DNA from: Immersiella caudata
Lineage: Eukaryota; Ascomycota; Sordariomycetes; Sordariales; Lasiosphaeriaceae
Direction: 5' to 3'
NCBI GenBank assembly: GCA_030512335.1
Contig: JAULSU010000007.1
Location: forward strand, 434,001-498,000
DNA: 64,000 nt
The notes beneath the pieces were generated by a model. The model did no database searches. It saw nothing but the letters and a program-made list of their open reading frames with translations, and was not told the DNA's origin. Positions within the stretch are counted from its first letter, which is position 1. Each line of letters begins with the position of its first letter. Below are positions 18,664 to 29,702 of the stretch, one piece after another. Both the position numbers and the translations under genes were made by a program.

Positions 18664-21600
18664 ATGGATCCTCTCTCGGCTCTTGGTCTTGCTGCAGCAG
18701 TCGTGCAGTTCGCATCCTTTTCCGCAAAAGTCATCAAGACGCTCGCCAGCGCAGCCGATTCGGTGTCTGGGTTTCCATCCGAACTTGCGAACCTCGACGA
18801 TGTCTACTCCACGCTGGGCGCCCAGATTCAGCGGCTGGGAAGGGCGCATGGAGGTGCAAGCGCCTCGATAAAGCAACAGTTGGAAGCCGAGTCCTTGGGC
18901 CCCGCATCTCATAACTGACATGGAGGCCTCGACAAAACTCTGAGTTTCTCTGGCGACGCCCTTGCTCCAGACTTCTTAGTCATACCGGAACCTGGAAACC
19001 CTACTGGCCAACTGCGAGGCAGAATGCTCAAAGATCATGCACATTGTGACCGAGATCAAGGTTCAACAGAAATCGGCCTCGCCATGGGGCCGCGTGAGGG
19101 CGGCGGTAAAGCTAGTCCTGAAGAAGGGGCAGATTGAACAGATTGAGGACCAGATTAGTAAGTGCAATGGCGCTGTATTGACGGAGCTGTGCAACATCTC
19201 CGCGTGAGTATTCTTTCCCGTGGCAGACTCGTCCGGGCTAACCTCTCCCCAGCATCTATCACAATATCCACCACGACAACCTGGTAAATTTCCGGAGCGA
19301 AAGTCGCCGCCTGGGTCTCGAGCAGTCCACTCGGCTAGAGAGCATTGAAACCATGCTGAAGAAGCTTTCTAAGCTGCCCCGCGTCAGCAGCACGGAGCGG
19401 ATCCCAGTCGCACAGAAGCTTTCGGAAATCGAGCATATGATGGCGCGAGTCAATCTTTCAGAGCACGATCTTGCGAACCAGCTTCGAATCATGCGCACGC
19501 TCACGTTCGAGACTCGAACTGTGCGGCATGACGCCATCCCCTTGGCCCACAAACGGACCTTCCAGTGGGTGTTCGCGCCTGGCCCAAATACACCATGCTC
19601 AGACTCAACCAAGACAGTCGACGCAGAGAGTGTTGGCTTGCTCGAGTGGCTTGCGCAAGGAGACAGCACGTTTTGGGTCTCAGGGAAACCTGGGTCGGGA
19701 AAGTCAACTTTCATGAAGTTCCTGGCGGACCACGATGCCACTAAAAAGGCCCTGGCTGCGTGGGCACACCCGCTGCCCGTGTTTGTCGGCAGCCATTATT
19801 TCTGGATCTCCGGCACAACCATGCAGAAGTCTCAGGAAGGTCTGCTTCGAAGCTTGCTCTACGGTATCTTCAGCCGCTGCCCCGACCTGATGTCCGTGGC
19901 ATGCCCGGCACGCTGGCAAACCAAGGAGGACACGCCTTGGACGGTCACAGAGATGCGTTTCGTAATCGATACCCTCTCTGCCCAGGACCAGCTGCCTTGC
20001 AAGTTTTGTTTCTTTATCGACGGTCTGGACGAATTTGACGGCGAGCATCTTGAATTCTGCGACAGCTTGCTCTCAATGACCCGCTCGCCAAACGTTAAGC
20101 TTTGCGTGTCCAGCCGCCCCTAGAATGTGTTTGAGCAAGCACTCGGCCAGGACGAAGGGCGAAAACTCTACATTCATGACCTCACAAAGCACGACGTCTT
20201 TGAGTATGCCCAAGACCGACTCCAGCAGCACCCACGTTGGAAACAGATGAGGTCGAAAACAGGACAGACAAACGCTTTGATCAACGCCATTTCTGACAAG
20301 GCTCAGGGCGTGTTCCTCTGGGTCTTTCTTGTTACCAAGCTTCTTAGAGAGGGGCTGACAAACTACGACACCTTCAGAGAGCTCCAAAAGCGTCTCGACA
20401 CTTTCCCCAGCGACCTGGAACCCTTCTTCATGCAGATTATCAAGTCAGTGCCAGATTTCTACCGTGAGAAGATGGCAGAGGCGCTGAAGATTGCTTTGGC
20501 AGACCCGGAGCCGTTGGAGGCCTTGATTTACAGTTTCCACGACATGGAGGACTTTGATCTGCCCACGGCCGACACCTTCAACAGCCGTCGTGAACACGTT
20601 GCCAAGCGGCTCAATGGACGGTGTCGTGGTCTGTTGGAGATGAATCCCATGGGCCAGATTGGCTTTTTACACCGAACCGTTGCTGATTTCCTCCGAACGC
20701 GCGACATGTCGACCTTCCTGAACGAGAACACAACACCCAACTTTGCTCCAAACATGGAAGTCCTCCAGCACTATGCTTCCCTAATCAGGGCTGCGGCCTA
20801 CGACGATCGCGTGGAGCTCAGCCATTGCGTCGGAAAGGCTCTACAGTACGCCTCGAGAGCCGAGTTTGAGAAGCCAGTCTCCATGCCTGCGTTGGATGCA
20901 GCGATCGATACGCTTGAATACGTCGTATCGAACCAGTGGCCCAACCGCTCGAGCGTCGCGGGGATGGAGGAAGAGAACAGCGGCGTGCTCGCGTTTAGGT
21001 CAAGAGTGTTTGCCCAACCGCTCACAGGCTATCTCATGAGAAAGCTAGCAAGAGGCTCAAGCTACCTGCTCGATTTTCGGAGCCCGGGTGCGCTAGCGCT
21101 ATTACGGGGACCTTGCTACATGGCTGGTGGCTGGTCTCCCGAGGTTGTGAAGCTTGTTGATCAGGTCCTGGAGCATGGGAAGGGCCCCAACCAACCTATT
21201 GCTGGAACCGGATATACCGTGTGGTCCAGCTTCCTGGCCGAGCTGATGCCTGTGCACGACGGAGATACCCTCCGGGTTTCGGTGGGACCACGGTTCTGCT
21301 CGGCGCTGCAACTTGATCTGCTTTCGCTGTTTCTTCGCCATGGCGCAGCCCCAAATGTTCCGCTCTACGACGCGCAGCAACCCGGGAAGCGCTACATACA
21401 CAAAACCTTTCCATTAGACAGGCTACTGGCCGTCGCGCCCTTTGTTCCCTCTGACGCTAGCATGGAACACTGCTTCCTCGAGGCCTTCCGCACTTTTCTC
21501 GCCAAAGGAGCCAAATTCAGCATGTATGACGCAAGCCTGGGGTTTGGAAGTCAGTTTTCGATGGATATGGATATGGAAGAAACGCACGAGCATCCCTGTA

Positions 21601-21965
21601 TCACCTTCTTCCGCGAATCAGATGCTTCACTTGCGCGGGATGACTCTCGCAAATCATTCTTTCAAGAGCTCATGCGTTCTATTCTGTCAAAGGCGCAAGA
21701 CGCAGGGTGGCCATTGGATGAATAGAAGACCACCCTCAAGCGTGTCGACTTTTCCAGTGTTGCAGACGTTTATGCAAATAGAAAAAAGACGGCGAGACAA
21801 AAAGTCTGGGACAGCGGGACGAATCCAGATGCAGAGATAATAAGTACTATCAATCCGGCATCACTAGTACATACTAGTGATTTATCAAAGAGAGAGCTGG
21901 ACGATGTTGATTGGGAGGACTTTGAGGATCATCAAATGAGGCTTAAGAAGCTGCGGAAGACTTGA
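18664..21965 (+). pseudogene. NACHT-domain STAND (NLR-like) protein interrupted by in-frame TAG codons
   Basis: Residues 1-75 ('MDPLSALGLAAAVVQFASF') match the N-terminal helical domain of fungal STAND proteins. The next supported exon is 18980-19203 ('LETLLANCEAEC'), then a 49-nt GTGAGT...CAG intron (19204-19252), then an exon to 21965. The NACHT core has Walker A 'GKPGSGKST' (about 19686-19710), Walker B 'CFFIDGLDEFDG' (about 20010) and 'LCVSSRP' (about 20099). Right after it, 20121-20123 is TAG where the family has Trp ('SSRPWN'). The frame stays open for 533 codons to a second TAG at 21723-21725, then for 79 more codons to TGA at 21963-21965. The exon 1 to exon 2 junction (18890-18980) could not be joined in frame. 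Such proteins act in allorecognition and immunity-like responses. No C-terminal WD, ankyrin or TPR repeat was recognised. Confidence 0.8.
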
Positions 21966-22634
21966 AAGCCTTGTCTTCACTATTATTTGGCTTCGAAGTT
22001 TGCGAGATACCCTGGCTTTGAGGGAAAGTATCGGCCACGAAGCAATGCAAGGTGTATTAGCTTTTCACTCACTGATCCTGCAATCAGACCGACTATGTCC
22101 TGTCTTGTATCGTGCTCCGCTCCAATAATTCGTACGATTACCGTCGTAGCGCTCACATGGCAATGCGCCCGTCATGACAGTGCCAGCCTTGAATGGAGAG
22201 CAGCCGAACCAGAATCAGTGTAAAGTGTTGATTGGTTGCCCATGTTATGAGGAGAGGAAAGCGAGCGACTAAAAAGAGAAGGGAAAAAAGAACCGCGCTG
22301 CGGGCCGGCCTCGAAGCTGCATCTTCGTTTCAATTGTTTCCACATCTCCCCTTCGAAATGGGGCGAAACCACGTATTCCTTTGCGTTACCAATTATGCTA
22401 CGACAGCTAGCCAGTTCTGCAAACTGGCTCAGAGGGGCGGCCTATATACCCCACGCGCACTCCCGCTCCACTGCCAAGCTGAGATCAGATGAGATAGCAG
22501 GGCCAAGCCAAGTAGGATACATGTTAGAGAATCTTGATCTTGATCTATCATCCAATCTCTCGTGCCTAGCCGTATACAACACGCAACACCCATCTCCCTC
22601 CATCTCATCCCCGCTTCCTCCTCAAACAACCGCC
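21966..22634. other. Convergent intergenic spacer
   Basis: Spacer between the 3' ends of the NLR-like gene (plus) and the Hsp70-like gene (minus). No gene is seen. Confidence 0.5.
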
Positions 22635-24683
22635 TCACCCCTTGACCTTCGTCCCCTCTTCATCCCAAGTAACTGATATTGGCTCATGATTCCCACTGAA
22701 CCTCTGCCCACCAAACCACAACTCAAACCGCAGATCCGCTGGTGCAATGATGACCCGTACGTCAAACTGGCAGATGTAGAATGTATACCCCCTCGAGAAG
22801 CACGTCCCCCGCTTGTACTTGTGCACCAGCTCCTCTTGCTTGATGCCCTCCAAGTTGCTCCTAACCTCACAGATTTGGGTGGCCCCGGCTGTGTTTATCA
22901 GCGTTTGTCCCAGGCAAAGAAGGAACGTGGAAACTCACCCTGCTTCATACTTCTCGGAAGAAAACTAGGTTCACTATGCGAAATCACAATCTTGGTGTCC
23001 CAGGCCCTGGTGAGATCCCCTCCGGCGAGGCGAATCTGAAAAGACTTGACGAGCGGTCTGTTCGGATCAATCGTGTCGCCCTTTTTGATCAACCATTCGA
23101 TTTGATTCATCGCCCACTTCTTGTTTGGCTCGTACTGGTCCTGGCGGATCTCTTCGTTGAAGTGAACGGTGGGGGAGTACGCCTCACGAACAATCACGCC
23201 GTAGCTTGCACGAGCAACGCGGGTGGCGAGGACCGAGGCAATGCCGCCGGTTTGCCAGCGTTGTTGGCGGTCGAGAAGGAGGCCGCGGACAACGACAAGC
23301 TGGGGCTCGCTACAAGGGATGACGGCGACGTGGTTGGCGTTTGGGTGGGGATAGTTGCTGAAGCGTTGTTGAAGCTGCTCGCGGACGTAGGCGGAACTTC
23401 CGAGGCCGCCGGAGAGGATCATGTGTTGCTGAGTGTGTTAGCGTCCTGCCTCCCAGGATGCCCATGCTGATAAACTCACCACTTGCTGCGGGTGACCGTT
23501 GTCTTTCAGCCAGTCGAGCTCCTCGATAATCTTCTTGGCAATGCCTTCAACCTGTGGATCAAAGAGTGACTGGATCTCATGTCTGTTTCTGTTAGCTGCC
23601 GGCCATGACTCCTCCTGCTCAGTCGTCACTCACACGCTAAACAGCATCCTCCCGTTCTCAATACCCACCCCAGGATGGCTGAAATGATGCGCAACCCCCT
23701 CCATCGGGATCTTAAACATTGGCTGCATATACGCTCTCTCGCCAAACTTGTGCTTCAACGTCCGAAACTGATGGCTTCGAGCCAGCCTCATGGGGTAGTC
23801 AGGGGGCAACGCGGCCGCAATCTCCGGATACGCCGCCATACGCTGCGTAACTAGCCGCACAAACAGTCGGTCGATAACCGACGCACCGATGCCCACCCCG
23901 CTCACCGGGTGCATGGACGACATCTGTGGGAGCTGCTGGTTCGCCGAAGTAACCTGCATCAAGGCAAGATCCGTGGTGCCACCGCCAGCATCCACCGTCA
24001 GAAAGAGACTCCCCATGTCGAAGGCCACGGCACTCGTCTTCAACGTCGCGACCGCAGCTGCTTCGGCCTCGGTAAGGTCGACCTGGGCAGAGTGGCGCAG
24101 GCCCTCAGTCCCGAATCCCGCGTTCCGGATCACGTCTTTGAATGTGTTGACGACGTTGATGCTCGTCCAGGTCGTCGGAACGCTGAAGATGAACTCAACG
24201 CTCATGTCGTTCCACCCGCCAATGTGGCGTCGACCGATCTCAGTCTCGATGCCTTCCTTAACATGGAGATAGATCTGGCGCAGATAGTCGGTAGCGAAAT
24301 GCTGGGCTTCAAGGGTGGATGCTGGTGCGCTGGACAGCCCCTGTTGCTGAGCACTGGCGAGGGTGTCGGCTTCCATGAAGATCTTGAAGAACTCGCGCTT
24401 GATCTTGCCGGGCATGGTGTCATCGTCATCGGCGCACATGAAGCCCCATGATGAGAGCGCACCATTGCCGTGGTAGATAAGCGTCGTCGGGACCTTTCTC
24501 TCGCTGCGGTCACCGCTTCCGGGCCAGTCGCTAATGACCTGGATGGGTGTTCTTGGGGTCATCCATGCCACGCCTGAGGTGTCAATGGCTGCGAGGAAGT
24601 GAAGAGGAGTGCTGAGGGGGCTCACCTGTGTATGTGGTCCCCAGGTCGATGGCGACCATGATATCCGGAGCTTCGATGCTCAT
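22635..24683 (-). CDS. Hsp70/HSPA12-like actin-fold ATPase
   Basis: Five exons on the minus strand: 24683-24626, 24573-23634, 23582-23480, 23428-22939 and 22888-22635, giving 614 residues. All four introns are 44-52 nt with GTGAG donors, and the summed length is a multiple of three. Signature motifs are phosphate-1 'VAIDLGTTYTGVA' at the N-terminus, phosphate-2 'TVDAGGGTTDLAL' mid-protein, and adenosine-binding 'MILSGGLGSSAYVREQL'. It lacks a recognisable classical substrate-binding domain and EEVD end, and fits the expanded fungal HSPA12-like group rather than canonical chaperones. Function is unknown beyond ATP binding. It lies tail-to-tail with the NLR-like gene and head-to-head with the membrane protein at 25285. 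Confidence 0.92.
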
Positions 24684-25284
24684 CTTGTTAGCTCTTGGCG
24701 AGATTCCGCCGTTCGTTACGAGAAGCTCCTGGCGCGCGATACCCAGGCTATGCTGTCTCACCAAGCCCACGCCACAATGCCAGATATCGCAGAAACTCAA
24801 TGCAGCCTCACCTCTGATCGATGAGGAAGGAGAAGGAATTTCAATTGTCCGCGCTTACCCCCAATCATCCTCCCACCGTCGCAGTGGTGCTGCAACATGC
24901 GGCCAGCCACACGCGGGATGCAAGCGTGGAGAGAGCTGAATGCGACCCCCGTTGCACCTCCAAATCTTACTCGTCAATTGGGCGCAGAACAGCGCCGTCC
25001 AAGCATGGCGCACCCAGTTCGAGTTGGAGCCTAGGGCCTGGATCCTGGAGCCTGGTGCAAGTGTCAGGCAATTCATGGCCGGGATGCTCGACAGGGGCGA
25101 AGCGCTCGGCGCTTGCACGGTGCGATCACCACCCAACCGACACAGTGGTGCGGTGCTGCCCGTGAGGCTGCTGGGGTCTGGGGTCCTCGTGTGCTTCTTA
25201 ACCTGCCTACCGCGCCCTCGTTGTGTATTTTGCATCGTCTCGAGCTGCTTTCCTGACAATTCCGCACTCTCGCGCCCTCGAACT
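24684..25284. promoter_or_regulatory. Divergent promoter region, Hsp70-like gene and membrane protein gene
   Basis: 600 bp separate the two start codons, which point away from each other, so the region must hold both promoters unless distal elements are used. No TATA box or heat-shock element array was recognised. Confidence 0.4.
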
Positions 25285-26729
25285 ATGGCGGCACCCACTC
25301 CGAGTATCATTGTCCCGGCTGGGGCGGAGACCATCACCGGGGTGGTGACTGTCTCAACCACCAACCCCCCTGGACTAGTCACTGTACTCTTTACTGCCAG
25401 CATCAACCTGGTGAGCGTGCAGTCTCCAAACGTTGCGGTAGGGACCTTGATCCAGTTTATCGGGGCGGCGCCGAGCCCACCATTTCCAACAGATCCAAGC
25501 GCGTCACCTGTACCGAATGTGGCAGAACTTACTGGCACTTACGTAGCTCAAGTTGCTCCCACGCCCACGCCCTCCTCGACCACAGGCCCCTTGTTACCAA
25601 ATGCGGGTGGTCAGTCTCCTACGAATACCAACGGCGGGAACAGCCAATCGACTCCAACCGTCCGGGTTGCTCAGCCAAGCTCCGGCATCAGCACCGGAGC
25701 CATTGCTGGGGCTGCGGCCGGCTGTCTCGTGGCTGGCCTTCTCCTCGGCTTCGCGATCGCGTTCTTCTTCCTTCGGCGTAAGAAGCAGGCTCAGCAGAAT
25801 GGACCCATCGTAAGCGAGCTGCAAGGAGAGCCGAATTTTCCAGATGAGTCCAAAGCATACTTTGCCGCCCCGTCACCTCCCGCCGAGACGAAATTCCAGC
25901 TCGACAAGTTCCTCCTCGACTCGAGCCCCGACAAGGAGATCGCTTCGGAGCTTCGCTCCCTTGGAACTCTTATCCAGCAACATGTCGAGAACAACTACCA
26001 TCTCCGGCCGGTCCAGGAAGACCCTCGTGTCCTCGCCGTGTCGCTGGTGCAGCTGGGGGTAGTGAACGGAGGCAGTCTGGCACCCGATGCGCTCGCGCAG
26101 CTCGCCCTCGATCCGAACACGCGCCAAGTCGCGCTCCAGCACGTCATCTCGCAGGTTCTCTTTACGAGCGTCGATGTCGGCTCGCGAAGCGCGTTGTCAA
26201 TGCTGCCAGCACCGCTCGCTGCGTTCCTACGATCGATGCCACCAAAGGAGACGGGAGACAAGACCGAAGGTAAGTTAGATATTGGATCGCCCCCTCTCGG
26301 CATGGCTAACAATCGTGCTTTGCAGCCACATCGTTTGCGTTGAACCAGTGGCGCGCGCTCTCGGCCTTCCTGCTGCACCCCGCCCGCAGCCAACGCACAC
26401 CGCTTCCGACCTCGAGCGCCGCCGTGACCCCGCAGGCAGCCGCCCTGTCGAATGCGCTGGATACATTCTTGGGATACTTTGTGGCCACCGATGAGGGGAG
26501 TCGCTCGCAGCAGCGGAGCCATCTCCAGGCGGTCATTACTGAGACAACAAAGCTGGGATACGTGCTGCTCTCGCAGCCAAGCGAATGGCGGTTCGTGCAT
26601 GCGCTCAGCCAGAACACAGGAGGGCGCGTCGCTGTGGTTTGCGCGGGGTTGGTCAAGATCACCGAGAAGGACGGGACGCCATATCCAGTCCCGAAGCAAG
26701 TGGTTCCACCGCAGACTGTGTTGATCTGA
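25285..26729 (+). CDS. Single-pass membrane protein with a conserved fungal cytosolic domain, function unknown
   Basis: Exons 25285-26269 and 26326-26729 (56-nt intron, GTAAGT donor, GGCTAAC branch, GCAG acceptor) give 462 residues. Residues ~1-125 are Thr/Pro/Ser-rich and probably extracellular. 'GAIAGAAAGCLVAGLLLGFAIAFFF' at about 135-160, broken here as GAIAGAAAGC and FAIAFFF, is one transmembrane segment, followed by a basic stop-transfer 'RRKKQ'. The ~290-residue cytosolic part ('LDKFLLDSSPDKEIASEL', 'LSMLPAPLAAFLRSM') resembles an uncharacterised domain common in ascomycete membrane proteins. No signal peptide precedes the ectodomain. A sensor-like role is only inferred from the layout. 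Confidence 0.82.
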
Positions 26730-27515
26730 AGACGGGAATGGCGGCATGGAGGAACGTGCAGGGCGGGGTCCCCAAGATTGCGGTTTGCGGTTTGCCCGCT
26801 TTTTCGACTATCTGTGCCTAGTCCATGCTAGTGAATTCTTGTCTTGGAACGCTCTTTCCCGTTGAGGCTCTGCTCACCCACCACGGAAGTCTGCCGCCGT
26901 CCTCGTCCTCTTCAGGGCAGCTCCCTTCCACCGTGCGAACACACTGGGTCCGGCACTTGCCAAGCAAACTCCTGCAAGGATGAGTTATTTGTGGGCTCGC
27001 CAAGGCAAGGCTCTGAAAACACCACGCGAGATTGGTCGCAAATTTCCACCGTTTGCTGGTGATGGTTCAGGTTCGGGTCCAGAACCTGGAACGCGCAGAA
27101 ATCGGGGGGCACCCGCAGGTATCATAACACCCAGCGTAAACTGAGGTCAGTTGGAATTGAAATGCCCTCAGCCGTTCGCGTGTTCCCCTACTGTCGCCGT
27201 CTCGAGGAGCGAATCACCATGTGCCCCGTCCAAACCAACCTCGCTCATGCGAGGCACTTTTGCACATCCTTTCCCTGAGGCGAAGGAAGCACTACCCAGC
27301 GGGCCAGGGCCTATCTGTCAGAGCTAATCTCAAACAAACAATCCCGTTGTCCAAGCGGCTGCAGCACTGCTTCCCGCGAGACGCCGATCCTTGCTTGCTG
27401 CTACCAAGAACCCCGCCCTCTCCAATTCGTGTGCTCGCAACCTCACTCCATCCCCGCACGGGCAAACGACATTGAAGCGCTGTTCCGCGATGCGGACAGC
27501 GCGATTCCCATTATC
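26730..27515. other. Intergenic spacer
   Basis: No gene is supported. The reading frame of the next gene extends upstream to 27429, but those residues have low coding character. Confidence 0.45.
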
Positions 27516-29702
27516 ATGGAGGCAGCAATAGCTGTGGGATCCCTCAAGGTTGCCTACCACCTGCTCATTTTCGGCATCAAAGTCGACCAAGTCCCCGCAG
27601 CCGTCCGCCGATGCATCGAGCTCGTGCGCACCTGCCATTTCGACCTCGAAGACCTGATCAAGCTCCGAAATGAGTCCCTCCCCATGCTGGAGTCGAAACC
27701 CGCCATTCTCACGCGCGTAAACACCATCATCGAGAACGCCTGCGTCGGGCTGTTGGAGGTTGCACGGCTGGTGGAGAAGCTGCGTCCCGAGGCGCACGGG
27801 GGAAACACACCGCTCAGGGGGCGCTTGGAGTGGTTGCTCATCGACTCGCGCGAGTTCGACAGCCAGGAGCCTCTGATATCGCGACAGCACAGCTCTGTCA
27901 TTGCGGAGCTTAACTTTCTGCGACAACTGGTTCTTCTCACGCCGCTGATCGACGGTGCCAAAGCTGCGGGAAGCAGCGATGCTGCTGAAGCACGGCCCAT
28001 TGTAGCTTGGGAGAACGTGGCCCTGCTAGATGAGATGCTGGGCGGGAGAAAGCAAGGACCTGCCCCTATAATCAAGACGAGTGCCGCACCCGTCGCGCCC
28101 ACCGGCTCCGCTGTGTCTCAACTCCCGGCTGTTGAGATGACCCGGACTTCAACGAACGAAGCTCCCCCGCCGTACGCATCACCATTCCTGCCGGCTACCC
28201 TCCCTCCCGCTGTCTCGTCGTTCACGCCAGCCGTCCAAGCGCCATTCGTCTACAACGCATTAGTGCCCAACACTCAAGGGACTGATGCTCTTGCAAGACA
28301 GGCTGCGACAGGCTCTCAACCGACGAGCTCCAACAGCTCCGCACCAGTGCCAGCTCTCTACAGCGATCTCAAGCTACAGTCACAGCAAGCCCTAGCCCCA
28401 GTCAGTTCAGCGGAGTCCTTTCAGTCGACGCGACCAAGAACGTCGAGCACAATGACCACATTCGACAGCACTGGAGTGGCATTTCTGTTTGGCGATCCCA
28501 ACCCATCACCACCTCAAGCAACCCCCAGTCAGGTCTTTGAGCCAGTGCATCGACCAGTCCCAGACATATATAGACCAGTCAGCTCTCATGCATCAACGTC
28601 AACGGCTTCCCCACTCTCGAGCGGCAGTGCCAGTCGCAATTTGGCTCCCGAGGCCCGACGAAGCCTACAGCCCCTCGCGTCACAACCCCTGATCCGAAAC
28701 TGGGAGCCAGTGAGGCAGCGAAACTGGTGGGATGCAGACACCCCACCTAGCACTTTGAACCTCCCAGGGAGCTTGTATCTAGGCGGGAACTCTTCAACTC
28801 CCGATCCACAGCTCAAACCAGAGCCTCCTGCGCCCGCGGCACCCAGACCATTACTGAGCCAAACGTCCACTAGCGAGATCGAAGTTGTTCCCCCCGTTCG
28901 AGTGCCACGGCACTACCTCCAGACGCAAGTATCGACTTTGTCTCTCAACCAGCACGCAACAAAGCCTTTGTCAACAATCCCCCAAGAGCTCATTCACCGG
29001 CACGATGGTGAGCGACCCATGTCATCAGCTGCCATGCAACCAACTACCACCACTGCATCTACCGTCCCATCTTCATCCCAGGCTCCAGCTTGGCAGCACA
29101 GCATTACTCCCAAACCATCAGGCTACTTCCCCTACGCCAGCATCAACGCAGCTGCAAGCATATCGAGTATTTCCCTGGTGTCAGTGACAAGCCTGCCACC
29201 ATCCTTACCGCCCCCGCTGCCCCCGAAGGATCCAGAAGCCCCAGCATCAAGATCTTCGGTCTCCTTCCACGGGCTAGGAGACGATCTCCCGAGAGACAAC
29301 CCCCTATTCTGGACGCCAGCAGAAGCGATGACCCCGAAACCCCCTTCAAAAGAGCCTTTGTCCTCGAATTCATCCGTCACATTCCTCCCACCCAGCCATG
29401 CGAGTGAACTGCCTAGTGACACTGTTCCTCCTCGAGCCCCAGGCGTCCCCACGTATGCAACTGTACGAGAGCACTGGCAGCCAGGTTACCTCGCTGCCGC
29501 GTATAGGAGTACTTCAGACGGGAGACAGCGGAGTCAGTCGTATACGGGGTGGGAGGCACTGAGGACGGAGAGGGATATTACGGCATCCCAGGCCCATCAC
29601 CCTGTAGAGCTGCATGCTGGGTTGCCAGTTGCAAAGAGTCGAGTGGACGTTTCGGAGTTGCCGATTGCGCCTTTTCCGCAGGAGCCTGGGGAGTTGGAGT
29701 GA
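27516..29702 (+). CDS. Protein with helical N-terminal domain and long Pro/Ser-rich disordered tail
   Basis: A 728-residue frame from ATG 27516; an in-frame ATG at 27429 would add 29 residues and cannot be excluded. Residues 1-150 are strongly helical ('MEAAIAVGSLKVAYHLLIFG', 'IENACVGLLEVARLVEKL', 'AELNFLRQLVLL') and recall the N-terminal helical domains that precede STAND or death-fold modules in fungi, but no ATPase follows. Residues ~190-700 are low-complexity Pro/Ser/Thr/Ala with polyproline ('SLPPPLPPKDPEAP'), probably disordered and open to SH3/WW-type contacts. No membrane segment. Function unknown. Confidence 0.7.
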   Translation: MEAAIAVGSLKVAYHLLIFGIKVDQVPAAVRRCIELVRTCHFDLEDLIKLRNESLPMLESKPAILTRVNTIIENACVGLLEVARLVEKLRPEAHGGNTPLRGRLEWLLIDSREFDSQEPLISRQHSSVIAELNFLRQLVLLTPLIDGAKAAGSSDAAEARPIVAWENVALLDEMLGGRKQGPAPIIKTSAAPVAPTGSAVSQLPAVEMTRTSTNEAPPPYASPFLPATLPPAVSSFTPAVQAPFVYNALVPNTQGTDALARQAATGSQPTSSNSSAPVPALYSDLKLQSQQALAPVSSAESFQSTRPRTSSTMTTFDSTGVAFLFGDPNPSPPQATPSQVFEPVHRPVPDIYRPVSSHASTSTASPLSSGSASRNLAPEARRSLQPLASQPLIRNWEPVRQRNWWDADTPPSTLNLPGSLYLGGNSSTPDPQLKPEPPAPAAPRPLLSQTSTSEIEVVPPVRVPRHYLQTQVSTLSLNQHATKPLSTIPQELIHRHDGERPMSSAAMQPTTTTASTVPSSSQAPAWQHSITPKPSGYFPYASINAAASISSISLVSVTSLPPSLPPPLPPKDPEAPASRSSVSFHGLGDDLPRDNPLFWTPAEAMTPKPPSKEPLSSNSSVTFLPPSHASELPSDTVPPRAPGVPTYATVREHWQPGYLAAAYRSTSDGRQRSQSYTGWEALRTERDITASQAHHPVELHAGLPVAKSRVDVSELPIAPFPQEPGELE

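Noticed and set aside
18664..21965. Heavy RIP as the general cause of the NLR stops
   Set aside because: The region keeps normal GC content and long open frames; dense C-to-T damage is absent, so at most isolated changes occurred.
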